Positions 1 through 9,544 are shown, counted from the stretch's first letter. The stretch is 64,000 bases of DNA from Phenylobacterium sp. RIFCSPHIGHO2_01_FULL_69_31 (GCF_001824475.1 NZ_MHXN01000016.1:113696-177695); one strand, 5' to 3'. The notes: generated from the sequence alone by a model not told the origin. Made by a program: numbers and translations.

Positions 1-51
1 GTGACCCCGTACCGGGATCGCGAGGGGCCGGACGAGGGGGTGTCGGTCTAG
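1..51 (+). CDS. Possible 3' end of a gene cut by the window edge
   Basis: Frame 1 reads 16 codons and then TAG at 49-51, 38 bases before the start of the phosphodiesterase gene. The reading is rich in charged residues and could be the C-terminus of an upstream gene on the same strand. There is too little sequence to identify a family, and it could also be non-coding. Confidence 0.3.
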   Translation: MTPYRDREGPDEGVSV

Positions 52-89
52 GCCCATGCCCCGAAACACGGACTCGAATTCGGGACGGA

Positions 90-1748
90 ATGGCCAACGA
101 CCGTTGGATGTGGGACGCGACGGCCACGCTCGAGGCGCTCGGGGCGGCGGAGGTCGCGCTGTGGGTCTGGGAGCCGGAGAAGGATCGCCTGCGCCTGACC
201 GGGGCCACCCGCGCCCTGGGCCTGGGTCCGCTCGCGCCCGACTGCTCGTCCGCCGCCCTCCGCGCCCTGGCCCTGCCGCAGGACCGCGCCATCGCCGAAG
301 ACATCCTGCGCCAGCAGCCCCCAGGCGGCGAGGTGGCCGTCCGCCTGCGCCTGCGCGGCGGCAGCCCCTGCATCTGGCGGGGCGTGTGGCTGGAAGAGGG
401 CGTCCGCGCCGCGGGCGTGGTGGCCGCCGAGGTTCGGTTCGCCGCCTCGGGTCTCGACCACCTGACGGGCCTGGCCGACCGCAAGAGCTTCATCACCCTG
501 GCGCGCGAGCGGCTGCAGACGCCCGGTCAGTACGAGCTGATCGTCGCCGACCTGGACCGCCTGCGCCGCCTGAACGAGGCCCTGGGCCACGAGCGCGCCG
601 ACTTGGTGCTGGCTGCGCTGGGCTCGCGCCTGGCCGCCGCCTTCCCGCCGGGCGCTCTTCTGGCCCGCATCGGCGAGGACGAGTTCGCCGCCCTGGCCCC
701 CGTCACCGCCTCGCCGGGCGCCGAGACGCTGCGCCGTGCGCTGGAGCAGCCGCTGCGCGTGGCCGGCTTCGACATCCACCCGACCCTCTCCATCGGCGCC
801 GTCGAGGCGCCGGGTGGCGAGGAAGCCCCGGAGGCCGCCGAACTGCTGCGCCGCGCCGAGCTGGCGGTGGAAGCGGCCAAGAGCAACGGCCGCGGCGGCG
901 CGGCCGCCTATGGCCGCAGCCTGGAAACCGATGGCCTGTCGCGGCTGGCCCTGGAAGGCGACCTCAAGGGCGCCCTGCGCCGGGGCGAGCTGACCCCCTT
1001 CTATCAGCCGATCGTGCGCCTCTCGACCGGCGCCCTGTCCGGCTTCGAGGCGTTGGTCCGCTGGCGCCACCCGCGCCGGGGGCTCCTGATGCCCGAGCAG
1101 TTCCTGCCGCTCTGCGACGAGATGGGCCTGATGCCCGAGCTGGGCGCCATGATGATGCGCGAGGCGTCCCGCCAGCTCGGGACCTGGCGCAAGCGCCACC
1201 GCGCGGCCGGCGAGCTGACCGTGGCGGTGAACCTGTCCACCGGCGAGCTGGAGCGCCCCGACCTGGTGTCGGACGTGGAGCACATCCGCCGCGAGACCGA
1301 CCTGCCGCCTGGCGCGCTGAAGCTGGAGGTCACCGAGAGCGACGTCATGCGCGACCCGGATAAGGCCGCCGTGATCCTGCGCTCGCTGCGCGCCGCGGGC
1401 GCCGCCCTGGCCCTGGACGACTTCGGCACCGGCTTCTCGTCGCTGAGCTACCTGACCCGGCTGCCGTTCGACACTCTGAAGATCGACCGCTACTTCGTGC
1501 GCACCATGGCCACCAACGAGGGCTCGGCGAAGATCGTCTCCTCGGTGGTCAAGCTGGGCCAGGACCTGGACATGGAAGTGGTGGCCGAGGGCGTCGAGAA
1601 CGCCGGCATGGCGCGCCACCTGCTGTCGCTGGGCTGCGACTACGGCCAGGGGTTCGGCTACGCCCCGGCCCTCTCGGCCCAGGAGGCCGAGGTCTACCTC
1701 AACGAGAGCTATGTCGACGGCGCGGCGCCGGTGAAGGCCCGCGGCTGA
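90..1748 (+). CDS. pdeA: PdeA-like c-di-GMP phosphodiesterase (PAS-GGDEF-EAL)
   Basis: The 552-residue protein has an N-terminal PAS-like region (about 1-115), a degenerate GGDEF domain (about 120-285) whose signature reads GEDEF at 195-199, and a C-terminal EAL domain (about 300-540) with intact E320-A-L322 and the DDFG motif at 443-446. EAL domains hydrolyse c-di-GMP to pGpG. In Caulobacter PdeA the GEDEF domain binds GTP and activates the EAL domain, and the protein is removed by ClpXP with the CpdR adaptor. The chain ends in Arg-Gly, the same last two residues known to matter for PdeA turnover. There is no signal peptide or membrane segment, so it is cytoplasmic. The start has only a modest upstream purine stretch. 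The identification rests on architecture, GEDEF and the tail; a different GGDEF/EAL paralogue remains possible. Confidence 0.82.
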   Translation: MANDRWMWDATATLEALGAAEVALWVWEPEKDRLRLTGATRALGLGPLAPDCSSAALRALALPQDRAIAEDILRQQPPGGEVAVRLRLRGGSPCIWRGVWLEEGVRAAGVVAAEVRFAASGLDHLTGLADRKSFITLARERLQTPGQYELIVADLDRLRRLNEALGHERADLVLAALGSRLAAAFPPGALLARIGEDEFAALAPVTASPGAETLRRALEQPLRVAGFDIHPTLSIGAVEAPGGEEAPEAAELLRRAELAVEAAKSNGRGGAAAYGRSLETDGLSRLALEGDLKGALRRGELTPFYQPIVRLSTGALSGFEALVRWRHPRRGLLMPEQFLPLCDEMGLMPELGAMMMREASRQLGTWRKRHRAAGELTVAVNLSTGELERPDLVSDVEHIRRETDLPPGALKLEVTESDVMRDPDKAAVILRSLRAAGAALALDDFGTGFSSLSYLTRLPFDTLKIDRYFVRTMATNEGSAKIVSSVVKLGQDLDMEVVAEGVENAGMARHLLSLGCDYGQGFGYAPALSAQEAEVYLNESYVDGAAPVKARG

Positions 1749-1752
1749 CGCC

Positions 1753-2316
1753 TCAGGCCTGTCCGGCCTCGGCGCTCAGGAACTGCGGATCGATACCCAA
1801 CTTGCCGAGAGCCCGCGCCCACTTGGTGTCGTAGTCGTCGTCGAAGACCAGGGCCTCGTCCGCCTCGACGGTCAGCCACACGTTCTGGCGGATCTCGCGC
1901 TCCAGCTGGCCTGCGCCCCATCCCGCGTACCCGAGTGTCAGGATCGCCCGCCGCGGCTGGGGATCGCGCCGGCCCATGGCCTCCAGCACCTCGCGGGTGG
2001 TAGTGAGCGACAGGCCCCCGCCGAGGTCCAGGCTGTGCTCGGCGTGGTAGTCGTCGGTGTGGACGACGAAGCCGCGCTCCATCTCCACCGGCCCGCCCAG
2101 CAGCACCAGATCCTCGTCGACGTCGGCGTCGGCCTTGATCTCGAGCCGCTCCAGCAGATCGGGCACCGTCAGCCCCTCGATCGGCCGGTTCACCGCGATG
2201 CCCATGGCATGGTCGTGATCGTGCGCGCACAGTAGCACCAGCGACCGCTCGAACCGCGGGTCGCCGATCCCCGGCATGGCGATGAGCATCTGCCCCGAGA
2301 GGAAACCACCTTCCAT
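1753..2316 (-). CDS. YqgE/AlgH family protein (DUF179)
   Basis: This 187-residue cytoplasmic protein has the family hallmarks near its N-terminus: a short G-x-L-L-I-A-M-P stretch, then a hydrophobic strand leading to CAHDHDHAMG and the VNRP motif. Family members are about 185 residues, which favours the ATG at 2316 over an in-frame ATG 12 codons upstream. Its biochemical role is not settled; AlgH was first linked to alginate regulation in Pseudomonas. It converges on pdeA with a gap of only 4 bases. Confidence 0.85.
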   Translation of the reverse strand: MEGGFLSGQMLIAMPGIGDPRFERSLVLLCAHDHDHAMGIAVNRPIEGLTVPDLLERLEIKADADVDEDLVLLGGPVEMERGFVVHTDDYHAEHSLDLGGGLSLTTTREVLEAMGRRDPQPRRAILTLGYAGWGAGQLEREIRQNVWLTVEADEALVFDDDYDTKWARALGKLGIDPQFLSAEAGQA

Positions 2317-2442
2317 CGATCCACAGATTCTGCCGGATGATGGCGACATCAAGGGGTGGAAGCCCCTATCTGCGGAAAACGAGGTTACCGCAGGGCCTCG
2401 TTCCCGTTATCTGCGCATCGAAACCGCTCAAGGAGACCTCCG

Positions 2443-2925
2443 ATGACGATCAAGGTTGGCGACAAGCTGCCCAACGTGACCCTGACCCAGGCCACGGCCG
2501 AGGGGCCGAAGCCCGTCCAGACCGAGGACTTCTTCAAGGGCAAGACGGTGGCGCTGTTCGCCGTGCCGGGCGCCTTCACCCCCACCTGCTCGGCCAAGCA
2601 CCTGCCGGGCTTCAAGCAGCATGCGCCGGACCTGAAGGCCAAGGGCGTCGACGAGATCGCCTGCCTGTCGGTGAACGACGCCTTCGTCATGCGCGCGTGG
2701 GGCGAAGACCAGGCGGTGGGCGAGGACATCGTCATGCTCGGCGACGGCAACGGCGCCTTCACCGACGCCGTGGGCCTGGCCATGGACGGCAGCAAGTTCG
2801 GCATGGGCAAGCGCTCGCAGCGCTATTCCATGATCGTCAAGGACGGCGTTGTCAGCGAGCTGAACGTCGAGGCGGGCGGCGAATTCAAGGTCTCCTCCGC
2901 CGACTACATGCTGGCCCAGCTCTAG
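2443..2925 (+). CDS. Peroxiredoxin (Prx5/AhpE-type, redoxin domain)
   Basis: A 160-residue thioredoxin-fold peroxidase that reduces H2O2 and organic hydroperoxides. The peroxidatic cysteine is C49 in the motif PGAFTPTCS. A second cysteine, C74 in EIACLSVND, is typical of the Prx5 branch. The length matches single-domain Prx5 proteins without a fused glutaredoxin. The start at 2443 is chosen because an AAGGAGA ribosome-binding site lies 5-12 bases upstream; a longer in-frame reading would have none. No signal peptide, so cytoplasmic. It diverges from the yqgE-like gene across about 126 bases. Confidence 0.92.
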   Translation: MTIKVGDKLPNVTLTQATAEGPKPVQTEDFFKGKTVALFAVPGAFTPTCSAKHLPGFKQHAPDLKAKGVDEIACLSVNDAFVMRAWGEDQAVGEDIVMLGDGNGAFTDAVGLAMDGSKFGMGKRSQRYSMIVKDGVVSELNVEAGGEFKVSSADYMLAQL

Positions 2926-3103
2926 GCGGACGGGCTCCGGCCGAAAATCCAGGCGAGCGGGCCGCAGCGGCGGCCCGTTCCGCTCGGCGCTTTGGTGCTC
3001 GGCCTCCGCCGCCAGGGCTCCCGGCGGCACGAAAAAGCCAGAGCGCGTGTCGGCCGGGCGGCGCGCCGTTCGTCATCAAGAGCGAGAGCAGGAGGATCGT
3101 GCC

Positions 3104-3316
3104 ATGGCCGATGAGCGCATCAAGGGACCCCAGTCCTACTTCCCCTCGATCGAGAAGACCTACGGGCGCCCGATCTCGGAGTGGCAGGCGCTGGTCCGCC
3201 AGCGGTGTCCGGCCAAGCACATGGAGCTCGTGGCCATGCTGAAGAGCGAGCACGGCATGGGACACGGGCATGCCAACGCCATCGTCGCGCACACGCTGGC
3301 GGAAGACCGGGGATAG
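3104..3316 (+). CDS. DUF4287 small protein
   Basis: A 70-residue soluble protein that matches the DUF4287 pattern: an N-terminal stretch with YFPSIEKTYGRP, W27, and a C-terminal part with KSEHGMGHGHANAIVAH. No enzymatic function is established for the family. The start has an AGGAGG site 7 bases upstream. It is first in a same-strand series of three small stand-alone domain proteins (with 3461 and 3944) of kinds that often sit together near extracytoplasmic-function sigma factor genes. Confidence 0.8.
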   Translation: MADERIKGPQSYFPSIEKTYGRPISEWQALVRQRCPAKHMELVAMLKSEHGMGHGHANAIVAHTLAEDRG

Positions 3317-3460
3317 GCCGCCCGGCGTCAGGGCGCCGCCGGTTTCGCCGCCGGACGCCAGGGCCGCCCCCTTCGGGGCGGGGGCGCGGGATAAGGTCCG
3401 CGGCGCGTGTCGGGATCGGGCGGCCTCGTTCGTCCTTCGGGCCCAACCGGAGGAAAATCC

Positions 3461-3889
3461 ATGCAGACCGACGATCGCTCTTCCACGCAGGTCGAGGCCG
3501 TGTTCGAGGCGCTCTCCGAAGCCTTGCGCGCGCGAGACGCCGCGGCGGTCGGCGCGCTGTTCGCGCCGGACGCGCGGATCTTCGACCTCGCTCCGCCGCT
3601 CGCCCATGGCTTCGACGGCCGGGGTCTGGCCGACTGGCTTGCCGGCTGGGACGGCCCGGTCGAGCAAAGCGCGTCCGATTTCGAGATCAAGGTCAGCGGC
3701 GACCTGGCCGTCTGTCACGGCCTGGTGCACGTCCAGACCACGCGCGGCGGGGAGGAAGCGAGCTGGTGGATGCGGGCCACCTATGCGCTCGCGCGGGACG
3801 ACCGCGGCTGGCGCATCATCCATGAGCACACCTCTGTCCCCTTCTACATGGACGGCAGCTACCGCGCCGCCATCGACCTGGCGCCCTGA
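3461..3889 (+). CDS. SnoaL-like / NTF2-fold protein
   Basis: This 142-residue protein shows the NTF2-like cone fold pattern: an N-terminal helix (ALRARDAAAVGALFAPDAR), a hydrophobic core strand region, and the C-terminal signature RDDRGWRIIHEHTSVPF typical of SnoaL-like/DUF4440 relatives of ketosteroid isomerase. The substrate cannot be told from sequence. The start follows GGAGG by 7 bases. It lies 144 bases after the DUF4287 gene and 54 bases before the next gene, so co-transcription is likely. Confidence 0.8.
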   Translation: MQTDDRSSTQVEAVFEALSEALRARDAAAVGALFAPDARIFDLAPPLAHGFDGRGLADWLAGWDGPVEQSASDFEIKVSGDLAVCHGLVHVQTTRGGEEASWWMRATYALARDDRGWRIIHEHTSVPFYMDGSYRAAIDLAP

Positions 3890-3943
3890 GAACGGGGGCG
3901 GACGAGCAGGCCGAAGCGGATGCGCAATAGGAAGGAGCACGAG

Positions 3944-4312
3944 ATGGCTGACGACGATCACTACCTGGCGGTGTTCACCAGCGACAAGAACGGCCCCCGC
4001 TGGCGGGCCTGGTACGCCATGACCGACGAGGAGCGGCGGCGGACGGACGAGGTCGGGCTGGCGGCGCTGGCGGCCTGGGACGCGGCGCACCGCGACGTGA
4101 TTGTCTACCCCGGCGGCCCGCTGGGTCCGACCAAGCGTACGACGGCCGAGGGCGTGTCGGACGTGGTCAACCAGCTGACGGTGTTCATGGTCGTGCGCGC
4201 ACCATCTCACGAGGCGGCGGCCAAGCTGTTCGAAGGCCATCCGCACTGCACGATCTTCCCGTGCGACGGGGTGGAGGTGATGCCCCTGCTTGGCCCGAAG
4301 CCGCAGGACTAG
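3944..4312 (+). CDS. YCII-like dimeric alpha/beta-barrel protein
   Basis: A 122-residue hypothetical protein. It contains GGPLGPTKRTTAEGVSD in the middle and ends with a helix and strand (AAAKLFEGHPHCTIFPCDGVEVMPLL) arranged as in YCII-related proteins, which are small ferredoxin-like barrels. No catalytic residues can be assigned with confidence. GGAAGGAG lies 6-13 bases upstream of the chosen ATG; an earlier in-frame ATG at 3920 lacks such a site. Its 3' end overlaps the stop of the plsY relic on the other strand. Confidence 0.65.
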   Translation: MADDDHYLAVFTSDKNGPRWRAWYAMTDEERRRTDEVGLAALAAWDAAHRDVIVYPGGPLGPTKRTTAEGVSDVVNQLTVFMVVRAPSHEAAAKLFEGHPHCTIFPCDGVEVMPLLGPKPQD

Positions 4313-4380
4313 GCGCGCGGCGCCTGGCCCAGACGGGGCTCCGTCCCCGCGATCAGGCGCTGGATGTTGGCGCGGTGGCG
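4309..4380 (-). pseudogene. plsY: 3' remnant of plsY (glycerol-3-phosphate acyltransferase)
   Basis: Reading the minus strand from 4380 gives the 23-residue ending RHRANIQRLIAGTEPRLGQ followed by a short tail and a TAG at 4311-4309. This is the conserved C-terminal HRxNIxRLLxGxEPxxG signature of PlsY. Upstream in the same frame the similarity stops and a stop codon appears near 4431, so about 90% of the gene, including all membrane helices, is missing. It is best read as a relic at a rearrangement point. It has no start codon and is not expected to be functional. Confidence 0.62.
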
Positions 4381-4601
4381 GGCGACGGGCCGGCGACGTT
4401 CGCGATCAAGAAGACCATGGCGGCGGGTCTACAGCCTTGGCGGCCGCAAGGTGAAGCGCGCCGGAACGGGCGCGCCGCGGCGGGTTGCCCGCGACCGTTC
4501 GACGCTGTGGTGCTCAAAATGCTGGAAGAACGAGGTCATGCGAACGAAACTGCGCGCGGCCTAGCTTGGAACAGGGTCGGCCCTGAGCGTCGGGACGGGG
4601 G

Positions 4602-7251
4602 ATGAACTCAGCGAGCGATCACGAGGTGCGCCGGATCGCGGAAGGTACGGGCGACATCATCGTCAGCGTGGATCGCGCGGGCACGATCACCTATGCCTCG
4701 CCCGCCATCCGTACGTTCGGCTACGCGCCGGAGGACCTCGTCGGGCAAACCGGACTGGCGTTCGTTCACCCGAAGGACCGCGGCAGGTTCGCCGAAAACA
4801 CTGCGGCGCTGCTGCGGGGCGAACTGATCGCGGGGACGGACCGCCAACACCGCTTCCGGCGTGCGGACGGCCGCTGGGCCTGGGTGGAAGGCGCCGCAGC
4901 TGCTGCGGGACGAAACCGGCGAACTGTTGGGGTTCGTGAACGCGCTGCGCGACGTCACAGCCCGCCGCCAGGCGGAGGCCGCGCTCCGCGAGAGCGAGGC
5001 GCGCTTCAAGCTGATCGCCGAGAGCTCGCCGGACATCATCCTCCAAACCGATCGCCGCGGGCGGATGGTGTTCGTTTCGCCGGCGGTCCGCGCCTATGGC
5101 TACGAGCCGGCCGACCTCCTCGGACGCGAGCAGGCTGAGTTCGTCCACGCGGACGACCTAGCGCAGGTGACCGCAAACCAGCGGCAGACGCTGCAGGACG
5201 AAGTGGTGGAGGATCCCGGCCGGCGGGCAAACCGGTACCGGACGGCGGACGGCCGGTGGATCTGGCTCGAGGGCAACCCCCGCGCTCTGCATGACGATGG
5301 CGGCGAGGTGATCGGCACGGTTAACGTCCTGCGGGACGTGACGACCCGGCGGGCGCAGTCCGATCTCTTCGAGACCGCCTTCGTCCATGCCGCCATCGGC
5401 AAGGCGCTGGTCGGCCTCGACGGCCGCTTCCTGCGGGTCAATGCGGCCTTCGCCCGAATGCTCGGCTACACGGCGACGGAACTGCTCGGCCTGGACTTCC
5501 AGACACTGACCCACCCGGACGACCTAGACACCGACCTCGCGCTGCTGGGCCAGCTGATCGGTGGAGAGATCGAGAGCTATACCCTGGACAAGCGCTACGT
5601 CCGGAAGGACGGCGCCCTGGTCTGGGGCCGCCTCGCCGCCTCGATGGTGCGTGGTCCGGACGGCGCGCCGACACACTTCATCGCTGAGATCCAGGACCAG
5701 ACGGACCAGCATCGCGCCGAGACAGCCCTGCGGGAAAGCGAGGCGCGGCACCGGGTGATCGCGGAGGCGACGGTCGACGTGATCACCATGGCGCGCCTGG
5801 ACGGGACCTTGACCTTCGTCAGCCCCTCAGTGCGCCAGATCGGCTACGAGCCGGAGCCTCTGATCGGTACGACGTTTGCCGCCAACGTCCACCCGGACGA
5901 CCGCAAGGCCGTGTGGCGCAGCCTCAAGGAACTGATGGCCGGCGGTCCATGCAAGCGGCACCGCTGGCGCGCCCGGCATGGCCAGACCGGTGAGTGGCTA
6001 TGGATGGATTCCGCGCCGAGCCTGACCCGTGACCCGGTGACCGGACGCCCCAACGGCTTGATCGATGTCGTGCGCGACATCTCCCGCCAGGTCGAGCAGG
6101 AGGAGGCGTTGAAGGCCGCCCGCGAAACGGCGGAGGCCGCCACCGCCGTGAAGGCCCAGTTCGTGGCGAACATGAGCCATGAAATCCGCAATCCCCTGAC
6201 CGCCGTGATCGGATTCACCGACATGCTGCGCAAGTCGCCCACCCTGGCGACGTCGGACCGCGCCTACGTGGAACGCATCGCCGGCGCCGGCTCGGCCCTT
6301 CTGGCGATCGTCAACGACGTGCTCGACTTCTCGAAGCTGGAGTCAGGCATGGTGACGATCCGGCCGAAGCCCACGGCGCTGGCGGAGCTTGCTCGCGAAT
6401 CCCTCCAGCTCTTCGAGGGGCAGGCCGCGGCCAAGGGCTTGGCCCTCGTGTTCAAGGCGGACGATCGGCTGCCGCCGATGGCGCTGCTGGACGGCGACCG
6501 GCTGCGGCAGATCCTGATCAACCTCACCGCCAACGCCGTGAAGTTCACCGACGCCGGCGCGGTCACCCTTCGGGCGCTTCGGGCCGGTGAGACAAAGGTC
6601 CGCTTCGAAGTCTCGGATACCGGCGCCGGCCTGTCGGAGGCCGATATGGCGCGGCTGTTCCAGCGGTTCACCCAGATCGACGGGGCCGACGCTGGGCGCC
6701 GGGGCGGCGCGGGCCTGGGCCTGGCCATCTGCAAGGGCCTGGCGGAGGCCATGGGGGGCGAGGTCGGCGTCGAGAGCACGCTGGGGATCGGCTCGACCTT
6801 CCACGTGACCCTTCCGCTGACGCCGGACACCACCCCGGCGGTGGCTGCGGAATCGCCTGTGGAGGGGGCGCCTTTGGCTGGGGTGCGGGTCCTGGTGGTC
6901 GACGATCACCCGGCCAACCGGGAACTCGCCGCCCTGCAACTCCAGTCGCTCGGCGCGGATGTCGCGACGGCCGAGAGCGGCATCGTCGCCCTGGATCACC
7001 TCGCCGCGCACCCCTTCGACGCCCTGCTCCTCGACCTTCGGATGCCGCATCTCGACGGCCCCGAGGTGCTGCGGCGCCTGCGCGCGCAGCCGGGGCCGAA
7101 CCAGGCCATCCCCGTCGTGGCCTTCACCGCCGAAGTCCACGACGAGGGCACAGCGGCCCCGGAAGGCTTCGACGCCATGGTCGGCAAGCCGATCGACATC
7201 GCGGCGCTTGCCAGCGCCCTGTCCGCCGCTGTCGACCGGGCCAACACCTAG
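4602..7251 (+). pseudogene. Four-PAS hybrid histidine kinase, split by a frameshift near 4893
   Basis: Two overlapping frames together encode one protein of about 880 residues. The first frame (4602 to about 4892) holds PAS1 up to W-V-E-G. The second (from about 4894) resumes with P-Q-L-L-R-D-E-T-G-E, the expected end of PAS1, then three more PAS domains (about 4990-5350, 5360-5730, 5735-6090), a HisKA domain with the phospho-acceptor His codon at 6178-6180 (NMSHEIRNPL), an HATPase domain (about 6450-6820) and a receiver domain with Asp at 7033-7035. PAS2 has W-L-E-G-N-P at the same place, so either two bases are lost or one is extra. No membrane segments are seen. The kinase core may still be made from an internal start. 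Sequencing error cannot be excluded. The stop overlaps the end of the next, convergent gene. Confidence 0.8.
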
Positions 7252-7670
7252 CCGGCGCCTGGGCTCCCAGCGTCGGCTGGCTTGGCCCGCGGCGCCACGC
7301 AGTCCTTGGGGAACCAGGGCAGGCGCTCCTCGGGGAAGAACTGGGCGGTCGGCGGGGGCAGGCGCTCCGGGTGATCCAGGGAGCCGACGTGGAGGTGCAC
7401 CTCTCCGGGACGCTGGCCGCCCTGGCAGGTGAGCGTGGAGCCGCAGCGGGCGCAGAAGCCGCGCTGCATGCCGGGGGACGAGGCGAACCGGGTGATCGCG
7501 CCGCGGGTCGTCTCGAGGTCGGGTTCGTCGAAGGCGGCGAAGGCCGCGGCCGCCGCGCCGCTGTGCCGCCGGCAGCTCTCGCAATGGCACCAGGCGACCC
7601 ACTTCGGGGCGCCGCGGGCCCGATAGCGGACGTCGCCGCAGAGGCAGCCGCCCTCCCACGTCTCGCTCAT
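7248..7670 (-). CDS. GFA / Mss4-like zinc protein (CENP-V/GFA family)
   Basis: The 140-residue protein has the zinc-binding cysteine pattern of the GFA family: C9-x-C11 in GGCLCG, C28-x-C30-x2-C33 in CHCESCRR, and a CxxC later in FCARCGS. GFA was named for glutathione-dependent formaldehyde activation, but most family members have unknown substrates. The start at 7670 is chosen because the family begins immediately before the first CxC motif; upstream in-frame sequence has no similarity and overlaps the neighbouring glycosylase region. It ends in convergent overlap with the hybrid kinase. Confidence 0.85.
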   Translation of the reverse strand: MSETWEGGCLCGDVRYRARGAPKWVAWCHCESCRRHSGAAAAAFAAFDEPDLETTRGAITRFASSPGMQRGFCARCGSTLTCQGGQRPGEVHLHVGSLDHPERLPPPTAQFFPEERLPWFPKDCVAPRAKPADAGSPGAG

Positions 7671-7743
7671 CGCTGGCTCTCCTCCAACCTCCGCGCACGT
7701 TGCCCAGGCGACGGCGACCCGGCAAGCGGCGAACGCGGCGCGG

Positions 7744-8346
7744 CTATGCCGTCCGCGGGAACGGCCGGCTGAGGAAGCGGGAGCCCGCTTCCCCGAAGCG
7801 CCAGGGAACATCGGCGGCCTTGGTGATGCCGATACGGGGGCCGGTGACCACGCCGGATGCGCCGCCGGGGCGCAGCGCGAAGGGCGGGCGGTCCAGGGCC
7901 AGGCCGTTGTGCTCGCGGGTGACGGCGAGGGCGGCGCAGAGCTTGCCCGGGCCGGAACAGAGGGCGCGGGGATCGCCAAGGCCGCGGCGCTGGGCCATGA
8001 CGTCCAGGCCAGCCGTGGGCTCGATGGCCCGGATCAGCACCGCCCCGCCCGGCGCCTGCGACCAGCAGACGAAGTTCATGCACCAGTGGATGCCGTACGA
8101 GCGGTAGACGTAGAGGTGCGCGGGCGGCCCGAACATTACCGCGTTGCGGGGCGTGGGACCTGAGTAGCTGTGCGAGGCGGGATCCTCGTGGTGATAGGCC
8201 TCGGTCTCCACGATCCGCCCGCCCACGCCGTCCACGAACACCGACCAGCCGATCAGGTCGGCCGCGACCTCGGCGGGGTGGCGGGTCCAGAAGCCTTGAC
8301 GGTCGGCGTTCGAAGGGTCGGAATGTTCAGCAACAAACGAGCTCAT
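7744..8346 (-). CDS. 3-methyladenine DNA glycosylase (AAG/MPG family)
   Basis: A 200-residue monofunctional DNA glycosylase that flips out and removes alkylated purines in base-excision repair. Family signatures are [18 protein letters not shown], with the catalytic Glu of the ETEAY motif, then [24 protein letters not shown] and the GPGKLCAAL motif. The length is typical of bacterial AAG. Two ATGs are possible; the one at 8346 is preferred because the other (8364) overlaps the start codon of the divergent amidohydrolase gene. A second, unrelated 3-methyladenine glycosylase (TagI type) occurs at 41744. Confidence 0.92.
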   Translation of the reverse strand: MSSFVAEHSDPSNADRQGFWTRHPAEVAADLIGWSVFVDGVGGRIVETEAYHHEDPASHSYSGPTPRNAVMFGPPAHLYVYRSYGIHWCMNFVCWSQAPGGAVLIRAIEPTAGLDVMAQRRGLGDPRALCSGPGKLCAALAVTREHNGLALDRPPFALRPGGASGVVTGPRIGITKAADVPWRFGEAGSRFLSRPFPRTA

Positions 8347-8362
8347 CTTGGGAGGATGCGCC

Positions 8363-9544
8363 ATGGCTTATGTCGAGGGCCAGACCGTTCACGACGCCGA
8401 CAGCCACATCATGGAGCTGCCGGGCACGATCAACCGCTACCTCGACCCCGGGTTCCGCCAGGCGTTCGTCGACAAGACCGGCCGCAAGGACGTGCTGCCC
8501 GAATGGTTCGCCAAGGCGGCGGAGAAGGCTAAGGATCCCGAGTTCCGGGCCGGCGCCGAGGCCAACATCCTGCTGCGCAAGAACTACGAGGCGCTGGGCG
8601 CCTTCGAGGCCAGCGACCGGCCGGCGACGCTGGACTACCTGGGATTCGCGAGCCAGCTGGTGTTCACCACCGCCTGCCTGTCGAACTTCGGGCTGGAGCA
8701 GATGGGCGAGGTCGACCTCGCGGTGGAGGCGGCCCGCGCCCACAATCGGATGATGACCGAGTTCTGCGCGGTGGACCGGCGGCTGCTGGCCACCGGCTAT
8801 GTTCCGCTGATCGACCGGGCGCGGGCGCCGCAGATCGCCCGCGAGGCCATCGAGCTGGGCGCCAAGGGGCTGGTGGTTCCCTCGCGCCATCCGCCGGGCT
8901 TCTCGCCGAGCCACCGGGAGCTCGATCCGTTGTGGGCCGTCGCGCAGGAGGCGGGGCTGCCGATCCTGTTCCACGTCGGCGGCGAGGAGAAGATGCACAA
9001 GGACTACCTGGAGAACGGGCTGCCCTTCGTGAAGGACTTCCACGGCGGGGACGAGAACTTCACCTCCCTGACCTTCATGGCGATCCCCCTGAGCATCTGG
9101 CAGACCCTGTCGGCGTTGGTCATCGACGGGGTGTTCGACCGGTTCCCGCGGCTGAAATTCGGCGCCATCGAACTGGGCGCCTCGTGGCTGCCGAGCCTGA
9201 TGAAGTTCCTGGATTCCGGCTGCGCGGCGTTCGGGAAGGAGGAGCGGTTGCAGACGCTCTCCGACACGCCCAGCGCCATCCTGCGCCGCCAGCTGCGCGT
9301 CACGCCCTATCCGCACGAAGACGTGGCGTGGATCATGGAGAACGCCGGGACCGAGATGGTGCTGTTCTCGTCGGACTTCCCGCACGTGGAGGGCGGGCGC
9401 AATCCGCTGAAGCGGTTCAACGACAGCCTGGCCGGGGTGGACGCCGTGGATCGGCGGGCCTTCTACCGCGACAACTTCATCGACCTGATGGGCCGGGGCC
9501 TGGACCCCGCCCTGCACGACCTGCCGTCCCTGCGGGCCGCTTAG
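8363..9544 (+). CDS. Amidohydrolase family 2 (metal-dependent TIM-barrel hydrolase/decarboxylase)
   Basis: A 393-residue cytoplasmic TIM-barrel protein of the amidohydrolase_2 family (PF04909 type), which includes ACMSD and resorcylate decarboxylases. Likely metal ligands are in the N-terminal DADSH motif (11-15), the His of FHVGG about two-thirds of the way along, and the Asp of [10 protein letters not shown] near the C-terminus. Many relatives act in aromatic-ring degradation, but the substrate is not readable here. The ATG is preceded by GGGAGGATG 2-10 bases upstream. It is divergent from the AAG gene with only a 16-base gap, so the two promoters must overlap the coding ends. Confidence 0.85.
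   Translation: MAYVEGQTVHDADSHIMELPGTINRYLDPGFRQAFVDKTGRKDVLPEWFAKAAEKAKDPEFRAGAEANILLRKNYEALGAFEASDRPATLDYLGFASQLVFTTACLSNFGLEQMGEVDLAVEAARAHNRMMTEFCAVDRRLLATGYVPLIDRARAPQIAREAIELGAKGLVVPSRHPPGFSPSHRELDPLWAVAQEAGLPILFHVGGEEKMHKDYLENGLPFVKDFHGGDENFTSLTFMAIPLSIWQTLSALVIDGVFDRFPRLKFGAIELGASWLPSLMKFLDSGCAAFGKEERLQTLSDTPSAILRRQLRVTPYPHEDVAWIMENAGTEMVLFSSDFPHVEGGRNPLKRFNDSLAGVDAVDRRAFYRDNFIDLMGRGLDPALHDLPSLRAA

Noticed and set aside
4392..4601. Further pieces of plsY upstream of the relic
   Set aside because: Translation in all minus-strand frames gives no membrane-helix segments matching PlsY, and stops occur soon; similarity ends near 4380.
4861..7251. An independent, shorter kinase starting at GTG 4861
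   Set aside because: The first residues are out of the PAS reading frame and there is no ribosome-binding site. The two frames complement each other as a single PAS domain, so a frameshift is the simpler explanation.
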